From Siderastrea siderea (Eukaryota > Cnidaria > Anthozoa > Scleractinia > Rhizangiidae): DNA of 64,000 nt. Each line of letters begins with the position of its first letter. Within the stretch, counting starts at the first letter, position 1. Below, piece after piece: positions 12,601-23,960 of this stretch. A program made the translations under genes and the position numbers. A model generated the notes under the pieces. That model searched no databases, was not told the origin of the DNA, and saw nothing but the letters and a program-made list of their open reading frames with translations. The stretch lies in NCBI GenBank assembly GCA_964030785.1, contig OZ034968.1:46194853-46258852 (forward strand), in the 5' to 3' direction.

Positions 12601-14241
12601 AACATTTCTTAACGGGTCAAAACATTGAATTGTATACGTGTGATAACCATGTTACCTGTCTAGAAGAGTCTCCTGTGGTCTGCACTGATCGTCGTCGTGG
12701 CTGTGACTCGTTAGCTGGTGCCTGTAGATGAAAACTTTGATATTTGACATACCTGTATCGTGTTATTATAGGTAGATACCGGAAACCAAAAAGGCTGCTT
12801 CTGGCGCATCTGGTGTCGTTGTTGTTGTCGCTAGGTTGGTTGCAGGTGTTGTTTCTGCTGGTGCCATTGTTGCTGTTGTTGTTGTCGCTGTTTCCGTTCT
12901 TGCAATTGCAAGTTCAGTTGTCGCTCCTGATGCTGCCGTCGGTGTTGTCTCTGTTGTGGTCACAGCTGTTGCTCCTTCTGACGTTGCCGATGCAGTGGTG
13001 AGGGGCGCTGCTAATGTGGCCACTGTCGTTGAATTTCCAGTAAGCGGATTTGCAGACGGAAAGTTCGTCATAACATTCTCACTACGATTTTCGACCGAAA
13101 AGCCGTAGGCCGAAGTGTCAACACCAAGCCCAGTAGGAACTGATGTGGAGGACCCGTACAATGGCGTCGGAAAAGAATCAATAGACAACGTGTTCCCATC
13201 TTGTTGCTGGTATGAATTAGGAGGTACCAAAGAACCATAAAGGGAACTCAGGCTACCATCTCCGGAAGGCAGAACTCCAGGGGCGAAGGGACCACTTACA
13301 CTTGGAATGAAACCTGTAGGTAAGTACGTGTTGAATCAGGGTAAAGAGGAGAGATGCTGCTGACTCCGCGGTTGGGAAGCGTCGGGTTTTGGGGGGTTGG
13401 CATAGCCATTATTACCGGGGCTGGGAGTGGGATTGGGAACTATAACGAGAGCCCCCCTCCCAACAGCGTCCCGCAATTCTTGGTAAGAGGAGAATGTAAT
13501 TAGACGAAGTCCTAGACCTTGCGTTCTTTTGTAAAACGAACAAGGAGTGTTATTTCCACTTAACGCGCCAAAATACCGTCTCACATACAGCAGGAATTCG
13601 CTCTCGGAGTTAAAGTTTGTGGGGCATGGTATTGACCCGGACGAATCTGATCCAAGGGGATAACCATAGCCTGAACCAGAGTTCGTCAAGGAAAGTAGCT
13701 GTGTATGAGACGGTACGGTTGCAGTGCCCGGTGGAAGGCAGATGACGCTAATGCGAGGTGGCTGGTCATTCCTTGCCCTTTGTCTGCTGTTTGATCCCCT
13801 GCCTCCTTGTGACCGTGGAAAGTTCCTACTTAGTTCGTCGGAAAAGGACGAACGGGCCGCTTGCAAGACGTCAACAAGCCTTTGGCCCGCCTGTCTGACG
13901 TTTCCACGAACATTGGGAAATTGTTGCGGGACTGGAGGCATCGTCAGGGACTGTGGAGAGGGAAACGTCTGCGAGATCTGTCGAGTGTCGGGTTGAGTTA
14001 TTCCAGATGCATACGGTTGCTGTTGTTGAAGTTGTGCTTGGACTTGTTGCGTTATTTGTTGATTGGGCAAATGTGGTTGCATTTGTTGTACAAGTTGTTG
14101 CTGCGAGAGTTGTTGCTGCAGTTGTTGTTGAAAGTACTGCATTTGCGGTTGTTGCTGTTGCTGATGTAGCATTTGCGGTTGTTGCAATAGCTGGGGGTGA
14201 TACTGCATTTGGGGTTGGGAAAGTTGTTGTTGGTGCGCCAG

Positions 14242-14279
<38 letters not shown>

Positions 14280-15794
14280 GCACTTGAGGTTGGTTGAGTT
14301 GAAGTTGGGAATGTTGGTTCGGCTGTAACGGTTGCTGTGGTAGCAGCTGCTGTTGATGCTGCCCCATTTGAGGTTGTTGTTGTTGTAGTTGTGGTTGAGT
14401 GGATTGTCCTTGATACGGTAGAAGTTGCGAGTGCTGTTGCGGCTGCAGTTGTTGCTGTTGCAGTTGTTGTTGGAGCTGCTGCCCCATTTGAAGTTGCTGT
14501 TGTTGCAGCCCCAGTTGAGGTTGTTGCTGTTGTTGCTGCCCCAGTTGAGGTTGTTGCTGTTGCTGTTGTTGTTGTCGCTGTAGCATTTGCAGTTGCTGTA
14601 TTTGCAACTGCTGTTGCTGAAGGAGTTCATTTTGAAATGGTTGCCCCTCCCTTGTGCTGATAGGGGAAAAAGATGATGATGTTTGTTAACCCCATTCGAA
14701 TCTACTCGGTTGCAAGCAAAGGGGTGTTCTAGGCAAATTGGGAAGTAATAAAAATATAGTAACAAATTATTCCTTAAGGGTGGTCAAATACAAAATCAAT
14801 TGACAAGTGCTAGAGATCAACCGGATAATATAAAATAAAGGGCTTAACAGCACTGCTGTGAATCAAGAACAAAGGGGAACGAGGAAAACAATGCAAAGAA
14901 GAAGTTAAGTTTCCAAACTGTATACAGGCCATCAACTGGTTTATTACTGAATTCGGGATAGGCGGACTTTAGTGGGGAATGTCATTGGGTGACGAGAAGA
15001 ATAACGCCATAGTAGGAGAGCGTCCGTTTATAACGCTTACCAAACGTCAGCCAAAAAAGTACGGACGATTAGGGACGCACTATTAATCAATACTTTTCGA
15101 GACTATTTCTGCGTTTTTGGCCATCGAGTTTCTTTCTTTCATAAAAACTTAGCAATTTCTGTTTTAAATTTCTCTTTTCTTTTAACTGATCTCCCCCATA
15201 CGGCATTTCGTCCTAACGTCCTGTGCCCACTGCACTCGATCCCTCGCGTACCCCCTAAATTGCTCCCATTAGTCTGCTCTGACTAGGGCGCGTCGTCGAA
15301 ATATCACCTCACTACTGAGTACTGTGGCTGGTATCACTGCTTCATGCAGATCAGTTTTAATTTTTCTGCTTCATGATAAAGAACAGCTTTTTGAAGCACG
15401 TACGCAGGACGTCACCTGGGCACGTGCATGAATCACACAGTACATTACTGTACACACACACGAAGGGATTAGCAACCTTCGGGGGAGCTAATAGCATTTA
15501 GCGTGACACGCAAGTTGCACGTGGTGTCAACTTATGTCGGCAATATTCAAACAACGGCAGAGTGTATAGTGCTCAAACATTTCCGATAATCGTGAACATA
15601 AAAAGGGCGATGCATTGAATCAACTAAGCTTGTACTTCACTGGCTTAAACTATCATTAAGCCCAGCACAACTCATGGAAGCTCACTGTCTCCCAGGTCAC
15701 GACTGGTTTTGTCACTAACTTTTTAGCCTTACCTTAGCACATCAGCACATCCGAGGAGGAGTATTAGCAGCGGTAACGCAATACACAGTCTCAT
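9670..15794 (-). pseudogene. HECT-domain E3 ligase-like gene of the transposon (two in-frame stops)
   Basis: Exons on the minus strand, read from splice signals: 15794-15733 (ATG, hydrophobic leader MRLCIALPLLILLLG, donor GTAAGG); 14656 down to about 12766 (Q-rich, then S/T/A-rich); 12721-12656; 12170-12105; 11997-11918; 10979-10925; 10768-9670. Exon phases agree for the 1-2 join and for the last three exons; the middle joins are tentative. The last exon encodes a HECT domain: FDNDVGVGDGVTREAF near its start, and FLRYTTGS and HQTCFMTIRLP with the catalytic cysteine near its end. Two isolated stops break otherwise continuous frames: TGA at 13336-13338 and TAA at 10246-10248. It is probably a recently decayed accessory ubiquitin ligase. 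Confidence 0.7.
13336..14656 (-). CDS. Glutamine-rich exon of the HECT gene (exon 2, first part)
   Basis: The splice acceptor CCTATCAG lies just upstream of 14656 and is in phase with the leader exon. About 200 residues of QQQ/QPQL-type repeats (CAG/CAA codons, 14000-14650) are followed by a more complex segment of about 170 residues (VDVLQAARSSF... to FSSYQELRDAVGRGALVIV). The frame closes at TGA (13336-13338) and continues open in the same frame to 12766. The polyQ region is a low-complexity hotspot, and apparent ORFs in its other frames are shadows. Confidence 0.65.
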
Positions 15795-16190
15795 ACTTTT
15801 TTGAAAGCTCGAATAAAAATTAAAATACAGTGACAGTGTATCTAGCGAATATAAAGGCCCGTGGAAAGTATATAAATGACAACAGAAACGAAAAGAAGTG
15901 ACAATTTTACTTTATTATCAGTCGTATCTGAAGACGAAGTTAAATATGTCGGAATTTCCCAGTGATTGGTATGGTCACGCTGGCAAGATTGCAAGTTTCT
16001 GTTCAGTATTACTGTAATTCCAAACTTGCGAATACTTGTGACTGTGTATAGATACTAGAATCATAGAACCAGCTCAGCAAAATATTACTATCCTTGTTGG
16101 CTGCAATACTGTTGGATATATAGATATATTTCCAACACTAGCTATTGATAAGTACATGCCGTGACTGGCGGTAACAATGATGACAACTAA

Positions 16191-16391
16191 TCATCTAAGA
16201 AATCATGACCTCATGATATCTCTCCGGATATCGCGCTACCAGGATATCTTAAGATATCATGACGTCATGATATCTCTCCGGAAAAGAAAATAACATAATA
16301 TCATTTAGCCAAGATATCATGATATCATGTTATCACGAGATATCATTAGTGATATCATGATATCTACTTTTGACCGCGATGGCCCGCCATA
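16191..16391. repeat. Right terminal inverted repeat of the integrase/HECT body
   Basis: The inverse of 5799-5982, ending GGCCCGCCATA. Subterminal similarity to short copies A and B continues leftwards to about 16056 (TTGGATATATAGATATATTTCCAACACTAG block). The outer flank is GTTTTC (16392-16397), matching 1739-1744. Confidence 0.8.
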
Positions 16392-16397
16392 GTTTTC

Positions 16398-17036
16398 GTC
16401 CACAAAACCTCTTACAAATGACAGTCAGTTCTCCCATGCGTCACTAAATCTATCTGCTTACGTCGTAGCTACAAATGAAAAATTCACCTTCAAACTCTTC
16501 ACCAAAGTCCATGCCACGAAAGAAATGTCGCGTATATGACAGATTTGCCTTGAGAACTTTCTCGCTTAGTGACCTCTGAACGAACAGCAACGAATTCTAC
16601 CCACACACCTAAATTAAATGAATGTAAACGTATTACTCAAGAATGCCCAGTATTTAAGGCATTAACTGATAAAATCAATGCCAACTTCAGAACTTTCTCC
16701 GTTAGTGACCTCTCTACGAGTTCTCGTGAAACACTTAAAACCCTGTGACTTTACCTCAAGAAATAAATCAACCTTAAACCTTCAAGCAAGGACTCCATAT
16801 GAATCCTAACGACAGGAGTGCAAACTACTTCCAATCTACAATCCATTGTTTATGTAACAGCAATGCAATTCTCCGTCAAAGGTCATTATTTATGTCATTA
16901 TAACGGCAAGAAACGGCCCCTAGCTATTCACCACAAATGTTTCACCCTTCAGACAATGGCTCCATTTCAATCTTAACAACAAAAATGGAGGCTACTTGCA
17001 ATCTAAAACCTATTGTTTATATAACAGCAATGCAAA
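16398..17036. repeat. Diverged tandem repeats, no gene
   Basis: Imperfect repeats of roughly 130-165 bp are visible, for example AACTTTCTC(G/C)(C/G)TTAGTGACCTCT at about 16556 and 16690, and TGTTTAT(G/A)TAACAGCAATGCAA at about 16850 and 17015. No coding sequence is seen. Confidence 0.5.
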
Positions 17037-18051
17037 GAGGGTCTGCATGGGGGTGCTGGATTCTCAGTTATCAGTTAAAATTTAGGCCATTTCTCGGCTA
17101 TCAGTTAAAATTTGAGTCATTTCTCAGCTATCAGTTAATTTTGACAGATCTCAGTTAACTTCCCCTTCTCATTTGTTTTTGCTGTATTGTATCTTAGCAA
17201 CGTTGTCCATCGTATTAGCCGAACAGTGTCGAGTAACATTCGATGATCTCCGTTCACTTACCAGTGACTCCGACCTCTTTTGGAGATTTAACGCGTACTG
17301 TTTATCACCGATGAAGAGCTCTAAGCCATCTTCCTTAGAACCCTTTCCTCTAGGAATTAGCTTCACACTAACTGGCTACTTCGAGGTGTCTCAACTTTTC
17401 CACGTGAAAGGTGGCAGCTCTCCTGATATTTAAATATTTAGTCTTAAACTTCAACAATCTCGTGCCTCGAGTCTTCATTTCTGACTACGCAAGCTTGATG
17501 AAACGCGGGACTCTCGAAAGTTCCGTTGTAGGATCGATTTTGATTGGTTTTGAAAACAATAAAAATGACCGGAAGTAACACACCAAGAAGTTCTTTGAGG
17601 CACTTTTTTGAAAGCTAGGCATGCCCAATTATGAAAGAAATCATGTCTTTTTTTTAATATTCATCAATGGACACATCGTTGACGAAAAGAACACTTTATA
17701 ACGATAAGTTCAACATTTTGTGCATTCTTTGCTTCAGCGACATTGCCTGCCGGTAGCGCCGGTGGCCTTTATTCGTCAACTTTGTTTTATACTATATTCC
17801 CTGTACATTTTAAAACAAGTTTAAGATATGATTGTTTTCTTATGTCTATAAGAAAGTCATGCACTTTGAGGACCAGAAAAACAGATGAATGCACATGCCT
17901 GCTGATTGTGGTTCCACTAGCAGCCTTTCTAAACCTCAACCGTGCCGTACATTATTATTTTATTAATATATTGAGTGTCGCCAAGGGAGTCGTTCGTGTG
18001 GTAAAAAAGAACTACGCAAATTAGTCTGGCTTTATAAATAAACAGCGCTCG

Positions 18052-18573
18052 CTAGAATGACCTAGAATCGCTGAATTCTTCTAAAGGTATATATAATATT
18101 TTGAATTGACAAGAATCAGTAATTACATAGAAATTCAATGAATTATTCTGACCCCCGTTCGAATAGCAAATACAAGTCGCCGTACGGTTACCATACGAAT
18201 AGCCATTGCGTTTTTTTTTATAGAACATGGAAAAAGTAATATAAAAGATTGTACCGTTGGGTTCGCTGTTTCGTTCTTCGGCAATAACGTTCGGAAACTC
18301 CACCTCCCATTGACCTTGTGTAATGATCGCGCAGTTTTCAGTCTTACCGCCGCTCTTCGCCAAGCGATAGAGCTTAAGCTCATACGTCCCAAAGCCGTAC
18401 TTGGCTGCCTGCTCCTTTATACCAAGAAAATCGCACAGATGTTTTTTAAAAATGGAAATATTTCGTTGTTCATCCAAATTTACTGTTAGACGACTTCTGT
18501 GTCTTTCAACTGCACCCTCTTCACCATGGCGAAAGAAACTTAAAATTACTTTGACAACACCACACAAAGCAGC
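18052..18573 (-). CDS. Unrecognised protein, about 173 aa
   Basis: The best start is the internal ATG of MAALCGVVKV (about 18573). The sequence has natural amino-acid composition and a compact region including FGTYELKLYRLAKSGG and QWEVEFPNVIAEE, then a basic stretch. I recognise no domain. It lies inside the TGCAAA-flanked element, so it may be element cargo or an exon of a larger gene. Confidence 0.35.
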   Translation of the reverse strand, partial: AALCGVVKVILSFFRHGEEGAVERHRSRLTVNLDEQRNISIFKKHLCDFLGIKEQAAKYGFGTYELKLYRLAKSGGKTENCAIITQGQWEVEFPNVIAEERNSEPNGTIFYITFSMFYKKKRNGYSYGNRTATCICYSNGGQNNSLNFYVITDSCQFKILYIPLEEFSDSRSF

Positions 18574-18659
18574 CATATCGTTAAAAGTTCTAAAATTCAA
18601 GAGTCAAGCCTCGTCGAATAGCGCGACTTTTCGCGCCGTTTTTATTTGTCGTAAGGCGA

Positions 18660-18800
18660 CCATAAGGCTAACCTGCGATCAGGCCGAATTTTAGCATCGC
18701 TCTCATATTCTCTTACGTTGGTCGCTCGCTTTCGCCCGTCCCGCCTGAATGTTTCACCGAGCGAAACGAAAATAGAGCCTGATCGCAGGTTACCATAAGG
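18660..18800. mobile_element. hAT-like MITE, 8-bp TSD CCATAAGG
   Basis: The element 18668-18792 has termini TAACCTGCGATCAGGC and its inverse, and CCATAAGG on both sides (18660-18667 and 18793-18800). An 8-bp duplication is characteristic of hAT elements. It is 125 bp long and non-coding. Confidence 0.75.
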
Positions 18801-18834
18801 CCTCTCGGGAGCATAGTCTGCATGATCACGCAAC

Positions 18835-20369
18835 TTAAGGTATCATGGTACCCCAAAATTGACCATGTTTTCGAAAAATACACTTCTGTCATTTTCAGAT
18901 AGATATTATTCAAACCTCTCTTTTACAAAAAGTTTCAGAAAAAAAGATTGTTTCTACGCAAAGTTATGGACGAAAAAAGATTTGTGGCATTAATTTTCTC
19001 TAATCATGTGTTGACAGTCATCTGTCAACAACGCTGAAATTAGCATTTGACATAAGAGGGCCCCGATGTTTTGACACGCGATCGATTGCGTGGCAGTTCC
19101 CGCTTATTTCGAGTGTGTCTACAAAGTGGCTTCGATCATATCTGTGAAAGAGAGAGAGAGAGAGAGAAAAGATCGAGCGTTGAGGAATTACTTTCGCTTC
19201 CTGACTCCTCACTTGTCAGTGTGATAAGCTTCGACTGCCAGCTCGCTTTTCGTAACGGGAACGGCGAAAAACAATCCATCCATTCAAATTCCATAACATT
19301 TCTACAAAGCCAGATGTATCAAAGAATCAACTTGGCGCAAAAGACGGCATGTCCAGGAAAGTACGGAATTTGTCCCCAGTAATAAAGAAGTTTATTTTTT
19401 TCCCAATTGCTTGCATTTCTGGCAGGATGTTCTCTCTTTAATAGATCTTGAGCCGAACAGGTGGCGGCCTCTTCGCAGATTTCAATGTGCTTTCCTTTCG
19501 CCTTTCCTTTCGTCTTTCAGGTCCCGGCAGCTTGGGTAGTCTTACCCAGCTCAAATGATGATGCCTTCGGCATTTTACAGCCGACGTGATATTATGACTT
19601 TAAAATTTCCGTTTATTGCGTTTGAAGATCCTTTGAACGGCACTCGTACTCAACGAAAGTCGCTTTCCAGCATAAAAACACGCAGAATTTGACACCATTC
19701 TTGTCGGCATGTTTGTGTTATTGTTGGCGGTAAGTTGAACCTCCCCTCTGTCAACCGCAGGTAATTATCCTGACACCTTGGTGTTTTAATCTCCTCAGAC
19801 CGGAAAAAGTTTCCAAATCATATTTTGGCTTTTTTCTCGAAACTAATATTTCAAGAAATTGGGCGCACATTTTAAGTTCGCGTTCAGCGAGTTTTCAACC
19901 ATTTTAGCTCAAATTTGGCGACAATGTTGCCACATAATTTGACACCAAAACCGTGTCTCCGAATTTTATTTTTTGCTTTCATTCAAAAGTTATGAGCCGT
20001 AAAAGAAAGAGGAGAGGTGTTTCTTCGAACTTCAAAGTCTAACCGAGTGCAGAAAATAAACTAGGCCAGATACAAAAATTCGGAGACACGGTTTTTGAGA
20101 CAAAGGTGTGAAGAATTTGGCGCGATGTTCGTCTTTCTCTCCAGATCATTCTTGACTGGAGCGGAACCGATTTTGTGAACGATGTACTTTTTAAAAACGT
20201 AGTCTCTATTTTCGACACAGTTGTCTTTTTTCTTTATCTAAATACGTTTTCGTAATGTTCAATTATTAAGCTTTCAGAAAATATATAGTTTGTCAGGGTC
20301 CTTGTGAAACGCCTGACGCTCAAACGGTGAAAACGCAATGTTGTCATTTGGGGTACCCTGATACCTTAA
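18835..20369. mobile_element. TTAA-flanked non-autonomous DNA transposon
   Basis: The termini are GGTATCATGGTACCCCAAA (from 18839) and the inverse TTTGGGGTACCCTGATACC (to 20365), with TTAA on both sides (18835-18838 and 20366-20369). TTAA target duplication is typical of piggyBac, Kolobok or Sola3 elements. The interior holds an (AG)n run at about 19148-19168 and an inverted pair of ACCGTGTCTCCGAATTTT near 19950 and 20085. No transposase is seen. Confidence 0.7.
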
Positions 20370-20632
20370 AAGTAACGCTAGCGTTAGCGCCTGCGGGTAA
20401 CGGATAGTCATGGGGTTTAACGCTGTCTATTCTTGAGTCCAGACAAGGGTAACGTAAGTAAACGTTACGCTGGTATCCACCTCTATCCAGGCCAAAAAGG
20501 TCAACCATCTCAGCTGACAGTTAACTGAACGTTTCTCAGCTATCAGTTAAAAAAACTGCCATTTCTCAGCTGACAGTTAAAATTTTGGCCAATTCTCAGC
20601 TATCAGTTAACCCCATGCAGACACTCTGCAAA

Positions 20633-23459
20633 GAGCTGGACGTTTATCACCTGTCAGGGACGGCGGGCCATTTTGGGAAACTTTAGAGGATTTTTAAACT
20701 GACCCCCCAACTCCATCATTGTTTTTTAGATATGACCCCCCATAGAATTAAATATTGTGAAAATGACCCCTAACCGATTCCTCTGGTAACTAAAAATATG
20801 GTCGCAACAAATCGTGCTGAAGTTCACCACATACTCTATCTACACTTGTGTTTATAAAGATCGGTGTTTACTGTTCACAGCTATTTAACGAGTACAGCCA
20901 ACACTACCTTCCTCCCTCTGCTTTACATCATCGTAAAACTCAAGAATGGAGTTTATGATCGCCTTCGCAACCTGTCGAGTTGGAAGCACTGTGTAACCGC
21001 TACTAGCAATAGTCTCCATGAGTCATGGACGATCTTGCAGGCTAAGTACTCAGCAAAACAACACCAGATACAAAACTATTTTTATGCTGACATACTGACA
21101 ACGCGCACAACTCCCAGGTTCTCACTAGCCTTTCTAAACACTGCCCCTTATCGACCAAATGTACTCAAAAACAGCGAAATAAAAATTTCAACGCTTACCT
21201 TTACTCAACTTGAAGACGCCGCGAAGCTCAAAACAACAAAATGACGCTTCAAATGCAAAAATGGTCATGACACGAACAAATCGTCAGGTATTTGAAACAT
21301 TAGCTTTCAATCTCCTGAAATCGACGTCATTATAACGAGCCTGATTGTTTAGAGGCCACGCGCGAGACTAAGTGAACCGACTTTCGCCAAACCAGGAATG
21401 TGCGTTGCATTTTATGAGTCGGCCGGACGTGGCTAGGCACGTCTCGCCGCCTAATAAGTGGAGAATTCCCCAGAGCCTGATTTTGGTATGTGGTGGTCAA
21501 GCTAGTCAATCACCGTCCTACAGTGCGGACTGTCCGGAATGTTTTGTGGTGTTTGATGCTTTTTTGCTTGTTTGTTTGTTAGTCGTTTTTTTTATTTCTA
21601 GAAGGAGAGTTTCGCGTTTTATTTCACCAATATGTTTCTCTCCCTGCTGTCCTTTAATCGTTAATCAACAATAAAATTTGATCTGATTCTACAACTTTCT
21701 TGTCAGTCTCTCCGGCTTCTCACGAGTTTTTCACGTATAAATCAAGGTTTTTCATTACTCATTTCTCTTGTTGGGCTGATAATTGAAAGTAACTTATTCT
21801 TTACAACTTCTGGTCTACATCTTCAATAGGCATAGCCGAGATAATTACTCTCCCCTCCGCAGAGGCCTCTTACACTCGCGCTGGGGAAACAACGCGCGGG
21901 GGCTGGGAAGAGGGAAAAGTTGAAGCGCGCGGGGATTGGTCGCGCTCCCGTTTTCTTTCTGCAGCGCTCCCGCTCCCGTTTTTTTCTTTCACTGGTGTTT
22001 GCTAACAGGAACCTCTGCGGAGGAGAGAGAAATAACTATGAATTCTGTCTGGTTGACCGATGTAAATACCACGTGTAAATAACAGTAGGATCTTGTTACG
22101 AAGCAACAGCAAGAGTCAATGGAGCATAGTTTTCACTCGATTCATTCGATTCTACGTATATACGGAATGATAAATTTAAAGAATATGCAACTGCTCCGAA
22201 AAAAAACACAGTGGCAGCGAGGACCATTTAAGATCAGCTTAACGCAATTCTAATAACCCATTCGTTGCTTTTCATAAGAAATCACACAATCAACAATTAA
22301 ATGTAATTATACTAAAGCTACTTACGTTGAGCACATGGTGACTCTTTCGACTGTCTAGACTTCTTAATATCACGGACACTACCTTTAGCACTCCAAATTC
22401 TATAAACGTTAGTCTTCTGTGGATAGTCTTCGATAATCACTCTTAACAATAGTGTCTTCGTATTACATCAAAGTAGAATATCAAAATGTTAAAGTAAAAT
22501 GCCTTCTCTGATCCCCTCTTAATACCCCCCCCCCCAGGGAATCCCCCCTCTTAATACCGAGCTAGATAGTACAAATAATTCCATTAGTGTTTCCTGTTTT
22601 CTCTAGTTAAAACAATCCTTTATTATGTGTCTTTTGAATAACGAAGATTGCGACGATTTGCTGACGATTGCGACGATTTGCTGGTATTATTTCTTGTTGC
22701 TATCGCAACTACGAGGTAAAAATGAGGTTCTCCTCAACTGAATATAGCAAACCAACCCAGGTGAATATACGGATGACTACACAAACTCGTGATATTGGAA
22801 AAAATCTTCTGAACGACTCTATATAGTATGTCGCCCCTGAAATGTTAGTCTAAAACATTTTCATAAGACAGGAGTGTCTTCACTAAAGGAAACACCACAT
22901 ATTAACATAAGCCACGCACCTCTTCGGAACCTGTAATTTTATTGGCTTCCTATATCACGCACCTCTATTGTTTTAAGGGCTAGGGTTATTGTTTTATTGT
23001 TTGTTCTTTTGTCTTCTCAGCCAATCCTGTTAAGCCTTCCGATAGGTGCGTACCGCCTCCATATTAAAAGATAAAATATTGCTTAACTATTCGATTCTTT
23101 AGTTGCTTTGTTTCCATGGTAACATGTGCATCACAGAAAGCAACAGGAAAATAATTGTGGGTTGGTATCCTTGTGTACTTACAGAAAACTGCGAGACAAG
23201 AGGACAAGGTTCCCCTTCGTAACTCCTCGGGGGTGGAAGGAGAATAATGAATAATGACTAAAGAGTTAAAACAGTAAATGAATGAGGAATATTTAGAGCT
23301 TGAACATTCGGAATAATGAATAACTCAGTCCCTTTAAAGGAATAATGAATATCGCAAATGCTGTATGCCCTCGACCAAGAGAGGGTAAAGGGGTATAAAA
23401 TCTTTGTCGGTGTTTGCGACTATCTGTGAAGGCCAGCTAAAACAGTGGTCTACAGTCAT
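20633..23459. other. Intergenic repeat DNA, no convincing gene
   Basis: A MITE-like sequence lies at about 21848-22030, with termini CTCTCCCCTCCGCAGAGG and CCTCTGCGGAGGAGAGAG and imperfect AT-rich flanks. About 22680-23200 contains copies of dispersed repeats that return near 26160-26230 and 27430-27550 (for example TTGCTTTGTT(T/G)CCATGGTAA). Short ORFs here show no domain. Confidence 0.45.
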
Positions 23460-23462
23460 CCA

Positions 23463-23464
<2 letters not shown>

Positions 23465-23510
<46 letters not shown>

Positions 23511-23960
23511 GATTTAGTACTTATATAGTGCAAGTTAACATGTAAATACGATCAAGTAGTACAATATATGAAAAAAAAACGATAAAAAATAAAAATTATA
23601 AATTATAGAAATTACAATAAAAAAAGTACAATAAAAAGATAAAAATAATATCACCGATAATCTAATCTTCATAAGAACTACCAAAACTTATCCTACATTA
23701 AAAGCAATTCTAAATAGACGAGTTTTCCGGCTAGATTTAAAATGTGTAAAATTGTCCATCTTCCGTAAATGGGCAGGAAGCTTATTCCAAAGGGTAGGGG
23801 CAGCAGATGTAAAAGATCTGTCCCCTAGTGGCTTTCGAAGTCGGGCGCTAGGTTGATGGAGCAGCAAGCCACCATTGGATCTAAGACTGTATTTCGATTC
23901 TCTGGATGACCTGTATTCAACTAGGACTCCTGGGTACAAAAAGTCTCTCCTGGCAAATTT
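23465..23960 (-). mobile_element. 3' end of a non-LTR retrotransposon (LINE fragment)
   Basis: A minus-strand ORF (23688-23939) has the block GDRSFTSAAPTLWNKLP followed by FKSSRKTRLF, the familiar C-terminal tail of LINE reverse-transcriptase polyproteins. It is followed by the 3' UTR and an (ATA)n run at 23465-23512. The same 3' UTR recurs in opposite orientation at about 24895-25150. It is truncated at the 5' end and dead. Confidence 0.6.

Larger units (their letters stand above)
1739..16397. mobile_element. Composite cut-and-paste transposon bounded by 6-bp TSD GTTTTC
   Basis: The outermost termini are TATGGCGGGCC... starting at 1745 and ...GGCCCGCCATA ending at 16391. Both are flanked directly by GTTTTC (1739-1744 and 16392-16397), so the 14.6 kb unit carries a 6-bp target-site duplication. 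Inside it are short copy A (1745-3882, lacking its last ~50 bp), a stub of a left terminus (3883-3892 plus 5766-5798) interrupted by short copy B, and a long coding body (5799-16391). The body encodes a DDE integrase and a HECT-domain gene. The 6-bp TSD and integrase-type transposase fit the IS3EU superfamily as I know it; that name is inference. Either the whole unit moved as one, or it grew by nested and aberrant events between similar ends. Confidence 0.7.
17031..20632. mobile_element. 3.6 kb DNA transposon-like element, TSD TGCAAA
   Basis: The element 17037-20626 begins GAGGGTCTGCATGGGG and ends with the near inverse CCCCATGCAGACACTC. TGCAAA flanks it at 17031-17036 and 20627-20632. Both subterminal regions carry 30-bp-scale repeats of TCTCAGCTATCAGTTAA (17060-17158 and 20505-20611), in the same orientation, possible transposase-binding arrays. 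It encloses an orphan ORF (18052-18573, minus), a hAT-like MITE and a TTAA element. No transposase is recognised, so it is probably non-autonomous. Confidence 0.6.

Noticed and set aside
13861..14660. ORFs in other frames of the CAG/CAA tract (poly-V, poly-L, poly-N)
   Set aside because: Frame shadows of the Q-rich exon on minus; the splice phase supports the Q frame.
20864..21244. 126-codon ORF next to the TGCAAA element
   Set aside because: No recognisable domain, no promoter or splice context; kept only as unsupported.
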